Positions 55,006-63,573 of a DNA stretch of 64,000 nucleotides are shown in pieces. Origin of the DNA: an uncultured Chitinophaga sp. (GTDB taxonomy: Bacteria > Bacteroidota > Bacteroidia > Chitinophagales > Chitinophagaceae); NCBI RefSeq assembly GCF_946479755.1, contig NZ_CAMLHC010000025.1, forward strand, positions 51,668 to 115,667, in the 5' to 3' direction. The notes beneath the pieces are model-generated. The model saw only the letters and a list, made by a program, of their open reading frames with translations. It did no database searches and had not been told where the DNA came from. The position numbers and the translations under genes are program-made. Numbering within the stretch: the stretch's first letter is position 1; each line of letters begins with the position of its first letter.

Positions 55006-55163
55006 CGCAAAGATTTTTGCCCGTATTTTAAGAAAATTTAAGAGCGCAAAGCACGAAGAATACAAAAGAAGATTAATTTATTGTAAACTATAATAGATCT
55101 TCGTTTTGTTCTCCACGCTTTGCGCTCTTAAATTTTCTTAAAATACGGGCAAAAATCTTTGCG
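55006..55163. repeat. large palindrome with 47-bp perfect arms
   Basis: Two perfect complementary 47-base arms (55006-55052 and 55117-55163) enclose 64 bases that themselves pair near ACGAAGA (55053-55059) and TCTTCGT. The arms contain TTTAAGAAAATTTAAG and GCGCAAAG blocks. The element lies 15 bases after the TolC stop, so the RNA would form a very stable terminator-like hairpin. It is noncoding. Confidence 0.85.
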
Positions 55164-55232
55164 CCTCCGCGTGAGAAATATCCGGGCCTTAACATTCCTG
55201 TAACATAGCCGGCTTATATTTATATCCGGATA

Positions 55233-55781
55233 ATGCAAGAACCTCGAACTATGTCTGATAGCCCGCCTAAAGCACAATTTGAGAAGATTTTTGAGGAGAA
55301 CAATTCAAAAGTATACCGGTTTGCGTTCAAGTTGACGGGCGATGCCAACAGAGCGCAGGAAATCACCCAGTTATGCTTTGTTCGCCTTTGGGAAAACATG
55401 CACCAGCTAAAGGAAGGGCAGGACGTATTTCCTTTGCTGTTCGTGTATGTCAAAAACCTGGTGATTGACGAAACACGCAAACTATACCGCGAAAAAAAAG
55501 CGATGGCCAAAGTGGCCGATAACCAATCCGCCGAAACAGCCAACAGCGGCGAAAAACTGCTCCTGCAAAAAGAGTTCAGCACTCACATACACAAACTGGT
55601 AGAAAATATGCCGGAGCAACGACGTAATGTATATATGCTCAGCAGAAGCCACGGCTACAGCCACCGCGAAATCGGTGAACAGCTCTCCATTTCTCCGGCT
55701 ACCGTAAAGAACCATCTGACAGCCGCCCTGCAATATATCCGCAAAGAACTGACCAGCCATTTCGGCAGCCATCACAGTTGA
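55233..55781 (+). CDS. ECF RNA polymerase sigma factor
   Basis: This 182-aa sigma factor has region 2 (NRAQEITQLCFVRLWENMHQ) and region 4 (HGYSHREIGEQLSISPATVKNHL) of Bacteroidota FecI-like sigmas. A second ATG at 55251 is also possible as start. No FecR gene lies next to it; the downstream gene is an S41 protease lipoprotein 31 bases away. The role is unknown. It lies beside, not inside, the efflux operon, from which the large palindrome separates it. Confidence 0.9.
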   Translation: MQEPRTMSDSPPKAQFEKIFEENNSKVYRFAFKLTGDANRAQEITQLCFVRLWENMHQLKEGQDVFPLLFVYVKNLVIDETRKLYREKKAMAKVADNQSAETANSGEKLLLQKEFSTHIHKLVENMPEQRRNVYMLSRSHGYSHREIGEQLSISPATVKNHLTAALQYIRKELTSHFGSHHS

Positions 55782-55812
55782 CAAGCTCCTCATCCTGAAA
55801 AATAACACCGCC

Positions 55813-57186
55813 ATGCGATTATCCTACCGTCCTTTTCTCCTTGGCAGTATCGCACTGATGACCGCCTGCAGTAAAAAAGATGATACCCCCGCAGTGCCAT
55901 CCGGCCCCGTCACGCAACAGGAAATCAACAACTGGGTACTAGACAGCATGCGTTATTTCTATCTGTGGAACGATCAGCTGCCGCCCAGCCCCAATGCCAA
56001 CCTGGAGACCACAGCTTTTTTTGCCAGCATCAAAAATACGGCGGACAGGTTTTCCCTGCTGTACAACCCGGAAGACGCGGCCACCTACGCCAACGACATC
56101 CGCAGTAAATACGGTATCGATTACAGCGTTATCAGCTGGCCGCAAAGGCCGGAAGGCGTTATCGGCGTTATTAAACTGGTAGTGCCCGGCTCTTACGCGG
56201 CGGCAGCAGGCCTTAAAAGAGGCAGTTATTTTACCCGCATCAATGAAACCAGTCTCACCGCCGGCAATGCGGCCACACTCAGTGAGCAACTAAGGACTGC
56301 AGCCACCGGCACCCTTACCCCCGCCACTATTACCAGCGATGCCATCACGGAAGGCGCCCCGGTATCACTGGTAATCAACCGTGTAACGGAAAACCCCGTT
56401 TATTCGTCCGCGTTAGTATCCTCTGTCCCGCGTAAAACAGGTTATATTTTCTACAATGCATTCATCGACGGGTACAACAACAACCTGCTGAATGTATTCC
56501 GGCAATTTAAAAGCCAGGGTATCGCCGAGCTGATCATTGATATCCGCTACAATACCGGTGGCAGTCTCGCCGCTGCGGCCATGCTCACGGCGCTGATAGC
56601 GCCTGATGTCACGGAGAAAAGTACTTTCGTTCAGTACAGCGGTAATCATCATCTTGGTTCCCGTACACTGGATTTTGCCACAGCGCTTTCAGTGCCGGAA
56701 AATGCCGACCCGGTCCCATTCAGTGCACTGGCCTCCGCGCGGCTCAGCCTTCCCCGCATATTTCTGCTGACCGGCAGTCAGACCGTATCCGCAGCGGAGC
56801 TACTGGTCAATAACCTCAAACCTTATACGAACGTGGTACAGATAGGGGAAACCACGGTCGGCAAAGACAAAGGCGCAGTCATCGTAAAAGATATGCGCAG
56901 TCCCCGCCGCATTCCCTGGGTGATACAGCCTATCACCTACCGGCTGTCGAACGCCAGTGGTAACGGCAATTACACGCAGGGCATCGTACCGCAATATATG
57001 ATCGACGAAATGTCCAGGCAACCGCTGTTACCGCTGGGAGATGTAAATGATCCGTTGGTAGCGAAAGCGTTGGCTATTATCAACGGTGGTGGCAGGGCAT
57101 CTGTAGAAAACGCGCCTGTCTCCCGTCATTATTATGACGCAGGGCAACAGGCGGCAGGAAAAAGCATGGTCATCATTCCAAGATAG
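55813..57186 (+). CDS. S41 family C-terminal processing peptidase, lipoprotein
   Basis: This 457-aa protein has a lipobox (LMTACS, Cys19), a PDZ-like region (about residues 115-190) and an S41 catalytic domain. Ser326 (SQTVSAAELL) and Lys351 (TVGKDKGA) are 25 residues apart, the same spacing as the Ser-Lys dyad of E. coli Prc. It should cleave other envelope proteins on the cell surface or in the periplasm. It is probably cotranscribed with the sigma factor upstream. Confidence 0.9.
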   Translation: MRLSYRPFLLGSIALMTACSKKDDTPAVPSGPVTQQEINNWVLDSMRYFYLWNDQLPPSPNANLETTAFFASIKNTADRFSLLYNPEDAATYANDIRSKYGIDYSVISWPQRPEGVIGVIKLVVPGSYAAAAGLKRGSYFTRINETSLTAGNAATLSEQLRTAATGTLTPATITSDAITEGAPVSLVINRVTENPVYSSALVSSVPRKTGYIFYNAFIDGYNNNLLNVFRQFKSQGIAELIIDIRYNTGGSLAAAAMLTALIAPDVTEKSTFVQYSGNHHLGSRTLDFATALSVPENADPVPFSALASARLSLPRIFLLTGSQTVSAAELLVNNLKPYTNVVQIGETTVGKDKGAVIVKDMRSPRRIPWVIQPITYRLSNASGNGNYTQGIVPQYMIDEMSRQPLLPLGDVNDPLVAKALAIINGGGRASVENAPVSRHYYDAGQQAAGKSMVIIPR

Positions 57187-57273
57187 GGAAGAGGGGAGAG
57201 ATTGGGGTTAACAAACATACATCCTAATGAATACTCAGTAAAACAGGGCTTTCCGTAATATTTTACAAACGGC

Positions 57274-57963
57274 TTACCGCAGCTTTTCGGTTTTGAGGTC
57301 AGACCGGTCCACAGGCAAAGCGTGTGCAGTCACCGCTTCTGTAACAGTTCTGTTACCTGCGCCCAGCAGCAATACACCGCCTCCGAAACCTTTACCGGCA
57401 GCCGGATAATAATCCAGGCGCAGGTGCCTGATCACGCCGGAGCTGTCTTCCGGCAGGTTACCACCAAAAGTCAGCTCCCGAAAGGGAGAGAAACCTTTTC
57501 TGACAGGTGCTCGGCCTAATACCAGCAGGCCGCTGGGGCCATGACCGGCCACTTTTTCCACCCGCATCCGGATGGGCAGTGCCGTTGTACCTTCTGCTAT
57601 AATATGCGCCCCACGCGTAATAACCAATCCACCGCTGTAGCGGCCATCTTGTTTATTTACCGCAGTGGGTAATATGTTCACCACTGCGCCGGCTTCCACC
57701 CGCAGGGTTGCTTCATTTGTCACATACACCCAGCCATCGATATACCAGGGATGGTTGGCTGTCAGTAGAGTATGAGAAGCAATTACCTGCCGCAACGTAT
57801 CCGACACAGGGATAATTTCCATTTTGATTTCCTGCGTTGCAGCAGGACTGACTACATCATTCTTTTTGCAACCCGTGGTGATAACAGATAAACTGCTTAG
57901 CCCGTACCAGAGGTAGGGCATAAAGCGGGTTATGTATTTATGGGCGGGATGCATAAACATCAT
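57274..57963 (-). CDS. lipoprotein, shortened paralogue of beta-helix-like lipoprotein
   Basis: This 229-aa protein has a lipobox (ITTGCKK, Cys32) and aligns by eye with the central part of the 471-aa protein at 58794-60209: GWVYVTNEATLRVEAGAVV against GLVYVANNAVVTVEPGTVI, and GGLVITRGAHIIAEGT against GGLIVTRGAKLIADGT. It ends early, after the segment equivalent to about residue 250 of the longer protein, and has lost the C-terminal half. Its start overlaps the stop of the upstream lipoprotein by one base (TGATG), so they are translated together. Function unknown. Confidence 0.7.
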   Translation of the reverse strand: MMFMHPAHKYITRFMPYLWYGLSSLSVITTGCKKNDVVSPAATQEIKMEIIPVSDTLRQVIASHTLLTANHPWYIDGWVYVTNEATLRVEAGAVVNILPTAVNKQDGRYSGGLVITRGAHIIAEGTTALPIRMRVEKVAGHGPSGLLVLGRAPVRKGFSPFRELTFGGNLPEDSSGVIRHLRLDYYPAAGKGFGGGVLLLGAGNRTVTEAVTAHALPVDRSDLKTEKLR

Positions 57964-58721
57964 CAGAGTTCAATATAGTTAGCACTAATAGTACCAGCAG
58001 CATCATTCGTCACAGGAATGATTTGTGTTTTACCTCCCAGGTTGTCACTACCGAAGGTAAAGAACTCAGACCCGTCCGGTTGCAGCACCAGCTGCCCGGT
58101 GGCGGGGTCAATTAATTTAGCTGCATACGTATATACATGTCCGTTAGCATTCACAGCTCTCAGCCTTGTAACAGCCGACAGCTTACCTTTTGACCATCCT
58201 TTTAATACCAACGGATAGTCCAGGATTTCACCGGTATCGGGATCAGCAAAAATAAAAGCCAGGTCATATTTTTCGAGGGGGTAGAAGGAAGCACTTAATC
58301 CATTGGAAAATTGGAAATCAACCGAATCAACAGGTACGGAACCTCCGCCGCCGCTGCCGATAAATCCTTTGAGTCCCAGTTCTGTACTGTACGCAAACCG
58401 GAACTGCTGCGTGCTGTTAGCTGTAATATTAATCATGGTATCTGCCAGCAATTCCTGCTTAGCGGCGTCATAGGCACTCAGTTTTCCCTGCTTCCCCGCG
58501 GGAAGGATAAAATGACTTCCATCACCGCTTACCCTGATGGTATCCAGTTGTTTACCATCAAAATACATCATAATTCTGGGCGTATTGGGAAGGTTTAACA
58601 AGGTAATGCTAACCTTACCGAAGTAGTGCTCTTCGGGCATTTCTCCTTTACGGCAGGATGCCAGGAAAACGATAACGGTTAAAAGAAAAGGCAGGCGCTT
58701 TAAAAACAGATACATATTCAA
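57963..58721 (-). CDS. lipoprotein of unknown function
   Basis: This 252-aa protein has a lipobox (FLASCRK, Cys23) and a beta-rich body with two likely Ig-like or DUF4397-like parts (VSITLLNLPNTPRIMMYFDGKQLDT, then SVDFQFSNGLSASFYPLEKYD). A glycine-rich linker GSGGGG lies near residue 125. It is the third gene of the TonB-receptor locus, downstream of a strong hairpin (58743-58781), so it may be expressed less than the genes before it. I do not recognise a family. Confidence 0.65.
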   Translation of the reverse strand: MNMYLFLKRLPFLLTVIVFLASCRKGEMPEEHYFGKVSITLLNLPNTPRIMMYFDGKQLDTIRVSGDGSHFILPAGKQGKLSAYDAAKQELLADTMINITANSTQQFRFAYSTELGLKGFIGSGGGGSVPVDSVDFQFSNGLSASFYPLEKYDLAFIFADPDTGEILDYPLVLKGWSKGKLSAVTRLRAVNANGHVYTYAAKLIDPATGQLVLQPDGSEFFTFGSDNLGGKTQIIPVTNDAAGTISANYIEL

Positions 58722-58742
58722 AAAATTAACGGAAAAAAGATG

Positions 58743-58781
58743 ATCATCACGTATAGAGGATAGCCCTCTATACGTGATGAT
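58743..58781 (-). terminator. strong intrinsic terminator after beta-helix lipoprotein gene
   Basis: A perfect 17-bp stem (58743-58759 with 58765-58781) and a 5-base loop are followed on the minus strand by TCTTTTTTCC. It lies between the beta-helix lipoprotein gene and the second lipoprotein gene, so most transcripts from the TonB receptor should stop or be reduced here. Confidence 0.8.
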
Positions 58782-58793
58782 GGATAAAAATGA

Positions 58794-60209
58794 TTACAGA
58801 ATGGTCCAGCCGTTAGCCCATGTAGTGTTTCCTGTAGGGAAAGCACCAGCAGCTTTGGCAACAGACAATGCCTGCGGAACATAGTTACCGATGGCACGGG
58901 TTGCAGCAAACGGAGCAGTCAGTTTGATGTTTGTGTTCGGATCAGCAGTGATATAACCTTTGTTGGTAGTACCCAGCGGAGTAAATGCAGCAAAGGAAGT
59001 AAAGTTGATCTCTGTAGAGAACGGATACACGTAAGCGTGTACGAAGTTGTTGGTCAGGGTAGAAGTACCAGCGTCATACTTGGTTTTGGTATTAGCACCG
59101 GAAGCAGGTTTCTGCGTATCCAGGGAGATACCATAGTTGAAGCCCAGGAAGATAGAGTTGTTAATGGCAAACTCAGCATTTCTTCTCAGGTGAGCAGCGC
59201 GGCCATATTTACCAGTACCGGAAGGCAGACCGTTAGTGATGGAAGCAGCTGTTGCGTTAGGCTGACCAATAATAGTGATGTAGTTGTAAGTAGGGTGAGT
59301 GTACGGAGTTACCGCGTCACCGTTAGCGTTGTTGTCGCTTTCAAAACCGTTGGACTGGCTTTTGTCAGCACGGTTAGGATCAGATACGCCCAGTACATAA
59401 GAAACAGTACCGGAGAAACCGTTATCGGTATCGATCAGATCATCCAGTGCGTCGATAGCCAGCAGGTGAGAAGGATTTACAGTACCACCAAAGAATTCGA
59501 AAGCATCGTCTTTGGATTTGTACACTTCTACGTAGTCGATGATAGTACCGCTACCAACACCAGCCAGTGTCAGGCCGTTCAGTTCGTTGTCTGTGGACAG
59601 TTCGTAACCAGCGTACTGGATTCTTACATAACGCAGGATACCGGAGTTGTCGGCAGATACGTTGTTGGTAGGACCACCGTAAGTAGCATCAGCAGGAGGA
59701 GTACCAGTGATACCTTCTACAGTTACAGCAGCAGCATGGTTGGTAGGCGCTTTACCCAGCAGTACCACACCACCCCAATCACCGGACTGAGGAACAGCTT
59801 CATTGGAAGTAAAGATGATCGGATCGGTAACAGTACCGTCAGCAATCAGTTTAGCACCGCGGGTAACGATCAGGCCACCACCCGGAGTACCTGGGTTGGT
59901 ACCGCTCGGAGGAACACCTTTAATACCTTTGATCACTGTTCCGGGTTCAACAGTTACTACAGCGTTGTTGGCCACATATACCAGACCATCCAATTTGTAG
60001 ATTTTGCAGCTTTTCAGGGTGATGTTAGCTGTGATTACACCAGTAATGGTGCTGTCACCACAGGTGCCGGAAGCACCGGAAGGACCACCGGCTACTACTG
60101 CACGGTCATTGTTTACTACGTTGTTGTCTTTCTTGCAGGATGTACCTAACAGCATGCCCAGCACGGTTGCTGCAGACACGAGGGTTACCGCTAAGGGTTT
60201 CTTGTTCAT
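58794..60209 (-). CDS. beta-helix-like surface lipoprotein
   Basis: This 471-aa lipoprotein (lipobox LGTSCKK, Cys25) has a long repetitive beta pattern with motifs such as VYVANNAVVTVEPGTVIKG, LIVTRGAKLIADGT and LTLAGVGSGTIIDYVEVYKS, consistent with a right-handed parallel beta-helix. Codon use is strongly uniform, as in highly expressed genes. It is 93 bases downstream of the TonB receptor and probably acts with it at the cell surface, like a SusD partner, although it is not SusD-like. Ligand unknown. Confidence 0.75.
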   Translation of the reverse strand: MNKKPLAVTLVSAATVLGMLLGTSCKKDNNVVNNDRAVVAGGPSGASGTCGDSTITGVITANITLKSCKIYKLDGLVYVANNAVVTVEPGTVIKGIKGVPPSGTNPGTPGGGLIVTRGAKLIADGTVTDPIIFTSNEAVPQSGDWGGVVLLGKAPTNHAAAVTVEGITGTPPADATYGGPTNNVSADNSGILRYVRIQYAGYELSTDNELNGLTLAGVGSGTIIDYVEVYKSKDDAFEFFGGTVNPSHLLAIDALDDLIDTDNGFSGTVSYVLGVSDPNRADKSQSNGFESDNNANGDAVTPYTHPTYNYITIIGQPNATAASITNGLPSGTGKYGRAAHLRRNAEFAINNSIFLGFNYGISLDTQKPASGANTKTKYDAGTSTLTNNFVHAYVYPFSTEINFTSFAAFTPLGTTNKGYITADPNTNIKLTAPFAATRAIGNYVPQALSVAKAAGAFPTGNTTWANGWTIL

Positions 60210-60302
60210 GGGATTTTTACTTTTTAAAGTTTAAACAAATGAATAAGGAATGAATGATGAATACCTGATCAGGGTATATTGGCGTGTATGCGCGCAAAAA
60301 GT

Positions 60303-63300
60303 TTAAAATTTATAACTAAAAGTGGCACTGTAAGTACGACCTGGCATGGATTTGAAGTTAACCCAATCCTTACCTGGCGTATATTTCATATCAGATTTAT
60401 TCGGTGCTTTTCCGTCCTTGATAGCACTCGCTTCCTCCTCCGGGAACTGATTCCGGTAGATGACAGAGTAACTATTCAACAGGTTTCCTACGTTCAGTTT
60501 TAACTCAGCTCGCTGCTTCAGGAAACGAAAGCCAACCTGTGCATCCAGCGACTGTAAAGGACGTTCCATCAAAGAATAGGCATAAACAATGTTTGGCAGA
60601 AATACCCGGTTGGTAACAGAATTATAAGCCAGGCTGATGGACACCGGATTCATGTCATAATAGATTCCCGCATTCACCATAAAATTGCTGGCCCCCATCT
60701 GCGGCCTTTTCTCTTCTTCTCCAATAGTTTCCTTTACACTTACCTTCATAGGATTCGCATCATCAAACAAACCGGTATTCAGTGTCATCCGTTTAACGGT
60801 TGCGTCCAGATAGGTGAAGTTGCCATAAAGAGTAATGTTGCGCAACACAGGCACCCGGGTAAAAGCAAGCGATTTTCTCACCTCCAGCTCCACACCATAA
60901 TTCTTTGCCGATTTACTATTGTTCAGCTCAAAGCTGTTGAGCAGATCCTTCTGGTAGATCTCCATCGGGTAAGCAAGATCTTTATAGAAAAAAGAGGCAG
61001 AAAGAATTTCACCCGGCCCAGGATACCATTCATACCGGAAATCCATATGTTTGATGGTGGTAGACCTTAACAAACCAGAACCATACTCACCTCCCAACTC
61101 AAAATCATATTCCTGGAAGATAGACAGCTCTCGCAGGTCAGGACGGATAATACTTTCTGAATATGCCAACCGTAGATTCATCGAAGGGGTGAGTGCGTAA
61201 GTAAGATTGGCTGAAGGGAAGAAGTGCCAGTTAGGTTCCCGGCTCAGCAATTCTGAATAATCATACTCTTTACCCGGCTCACGCTTATATCTTCGGAAAA
61301 TAGAGTCAATGTTATCGTTTACTTTATTCAAATTATAGTACTCAGCCCTTAAACCCCATACCAGTCTCCACTTGTCTCCAATTCTATTATCAAACATCGC
61401 AAACAGCGCATGTAAAGATGCAGACCGACGTTTGAAATTATCACCGAAAGAGCTCATTTCCACGTTTACATTATTCTCAGGTGTAAATGCCTTATTCAGT
61501 GGAATATAGTTTGCATTTTTATTCTCAAAGCTTGATTTGGTGTTGAGTACAAAGAACAGCCTGTCTTTGCTCCATCCGGCATAACCACCTTTGAAAGTAT
61601 TGTCAAATTTCACGTTCCCGGCATTGAATTTAAAAGGAACTGACACAGAAGCATCCCAGTTGTAGTTGTTCTCAAGGGCGCGGCTCCACCATCTCAGTGC
61701 GCCTTCCGAAAAATTACTGCCTACTGTAGAAATATTATACTCATTCTTACCTGCGCCTTCCGCTTGTTTGAAGTCAGCCAACATCATATGATTATCAGGC
61801 TTCTGCCGGTCCAGTTTCAGGTAACTGCCGCTCCATTTCAAACGGATACCATTACGGCCAATAGCATGTTCGCCTTTCAACTGATTCTGCCACAAAGATG
61901 TTTGCATGGCGAGATCAAACAGACCCAGTGTATGATCTGATCCGAATTTTCCGTTCTGGCCAGTACCGAATATCAACTGCTGGTCCAGGGTACGCAGATA
62001 GAGGGACTGAAAACCAATTCTGCTTTTCTCTGTACGATATCCTACCCCCAGCATACCGCCCAGGTTAGTCACAAAACTGTGACGCTGGCCTTTGAACAAT
62101 AAATCAAGCTGAGCCTGATTACCTTCTATCTCCGCAAATCCTTCTCTCCCCAACACAATATCCTGTGTGGAAAATGTATTGCGATAGCTCACAGCAGCCA
62201 CCACGCCAAATTGTTGACCTGCATTACTGCGTAGCACACGGCCAAATGATGCCTGGAAGCTCGGAGACACCGGCGCCTTAAGCCTTGTAATAGCCCAGTT
62301 ATTATTGAACAGGGCAGAATTCTTCCCTTCCTTTTCGTAGTGGTCTACAACGTCATATTTATCTTTCCAATCCAGCGTACCAAACAGATACCGGTGCTTA
62401 GCCGCACTGCCACGATACTCACTGCCACTCAACGGCAAAGAGTAAAAATCTTTACCGGTCGTTTTATCATTATAACTGCCACCGACAGACAGGTTCAAAA
62501 AATTCTCCGCCGGAATGTCGAGGGTGTTCACATCTACCAGGCCACCGCCAAACTCCGCACTGCGGTCGGGCGTGATGGTTTTTATCACCGTTACGTTCTC
62601 CACGATATTGGAAGGGATGATATCGAAGCTGAAGTTCTTCCTGTTCAGCTCCGTGCTGGGCATGATCTGCCCGTTAAGCATCGCCTGGTTGTAGCGTTCA
62701 CTCAAACCGCGTACGACCACATATTTATTGTCCATCGTTGCGAGGCCGCTCACACGCTTCAATACTTCGCCCATATTTTTATCCGGCGTACGGGCAATCT
62801 GTTCTGCACTGATACCATCAGTGATGGCTGCGTTGTTCTTTTGCAGGGCGTACAACCCTTCAATGGAAGCTTTGCGGTAGTTGCCGGTAACGGTCACCTC
62901 TTTCAGGCGGGAACCGCTGTTTTTCAGTACTATGTTCAGTGGTACAATTTCTTTTTCCTTTACAGCAATCTCTGTCACCTTCCTCGTTTCATAGGACACA
63001 AAGCTGAAACTGAGGCTGTACACACCAGGCGTCACCACCAGTTCGTAGCTGCCGTCTACATTGGTGATGGTACCCTGGCCGCCCTGCGCCGCTACGGTAA
63101 CGCCGGGCAACGGTTCATTTTTGGCATCCACCACTTTCCCGCGAATGCGGCCGTGGGTCTGGGTAGCGGGTAAGGGTGCATTGCCTTTACGCAACGCTAT
63201 CACATGGCTGCCGGACAGTTCGATGTCCAGCGGCGTATGCTGGTCAATATAGCTCAGTACTTCTCCCAGCGGTGTCCCCGGAAAGTGCGCTTCATTAACG

Positions 63301-63539
63301 GTACACTGCTGCAGGTACTCCGGATCATAAATAAAAGTATAAGGCGTTTGTTGTTGTAATGCTTTCACAACGGCGGCGGCGTTAGTCTTGCCCATCTGCA
63401 ACTGCACCTTGTCGGCAAGGGATTTGTAAGCCTGTGCCAGGACCAGCATAGGCGTTAGTGGAATGAAAAAAAACAACAGGATCATCACACGACATGACAT
63501 ACTTTCCCCTGTACAAAATCTGTGGGTAGATTTTTGCAT
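60303..63539 (-). CDS. TonB-dependent outer-membrane receptor with STN domain
   Basis: This 1078-aa frame has an alternative start at 63500 (MSCRVMILLFFFIP, about 1065 aa) with a good signal peptide. It contains an STN domain (about residues 45-105), a carboxypeptidase-like beta-sandwich (GKVVDAKNEPLPGVTVAAQGG), a plug (about 225-345) and a TonB barrel ending in YSATFSYKF. Unlike the first locus it is a general TonB receptor with no SusC signature. A FecR gene precedes it by 34 bases and a beta-helix lipoprotein follows, so its uptake is probably signal-controlled. Confidence 0.93.
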   Translation of the reverse strand: MQKSTHRFCTGESMSCRVMILLFFFIPLTPMLVLAQAYKSLADKVQLQMGKTNAAAVVKALQQQTPYTFIYDPEYLQQCTVNEAHFPGTPLGEVLSYIDQHTPLDIELSGSHVIALRKGNAPLPATQTHGRIRGKVVDAKNEPLPGVTVAAQGGQGTITNVDGSYELVVTPGVYSLSFSFVSYETRKVTEIAVKEKEIVPLNIVLKNSGSRLKEVTVTGNYRKASIEGLYALQKNNAAITDGISAEQIARTPDKNMGEVLKRVSGLATMDNKYVVVRGLSERYNQAMLNGQIMPSTELNRKNFSFDIIPSNIVENVTVIKTITPDRSAEFGGGLVDVNTLDIPAENFLNLSVGGSYNDKTTGKDFYSLPLSGSEYRGSAAKHRYLFGTLDWKDKYDVVDHYEKEGKNSALFNNNWAITRLKAPVSPSFQASFGRVLRSNAGQQFGVVAAVSYRNTFSTQDIVLGREGFAEIEGNQAQLDLLFKGQRHSFVTNLGGMLGVGYRTEKSRIGFQSLYLRTLDQQLIFGTGQNGKFGSDHTLGLFDLAMQTSLWQNQLKGEHAIGRNGIRLKWSGSYLKLDRQKPDNHMMLADFKQAEGAGKNEYNISTVGSNFSEGALRWWSRALENNYNWDASVSVPFKFNAGNVKFDNTFKGGYAGWSKDRLFFVLNTKSSFENKNANYIPLNKAFTPENNVNVEMSSFGDNFKRRSASLHALFAMFDNRIGDKWRLVWGLRAEYYNLNKVNDNIDSIFRRYKREPGKEYDYSELLSREPNWHFFPSANLTYALTPSMNLRLAYSESIIRPDLRELSIFQEYDFELGGEYGSGLLRSTTIKHMDFRYEWYPGPGEILSASFFYKDLAYPMEIYQKDLLNSFELNNSKSAKNYGVELEVRKSLAFTRVPVLRNITLYGNFTYLDATVKRMTLNTGLFDDANPMKVSVKETIGEEEKRPQMGASNFMVNAGIYYDMNPVSISLAYNSVTNRVFLPNIVYAYSLMERPLQSLDAQVGFRFLKQRAELKLNVGNLLNSYSVIYRNQFPEEEASAIKDGKAPNKSDMKYTPGKDWVNFKSMPGRTYSATFSYKF

Positions 63540-63573
63540 AATGTATTCTTTATTTTAAATGGATTGTAGTTAG

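Noticed and set aside
59037..60149. 370-codon frame antisense to the beta-helix lipoprotein
   Set aside because: It is a serine/threonine/valine-rich low-complexity reading produced by the biased codon use of the sense gene.
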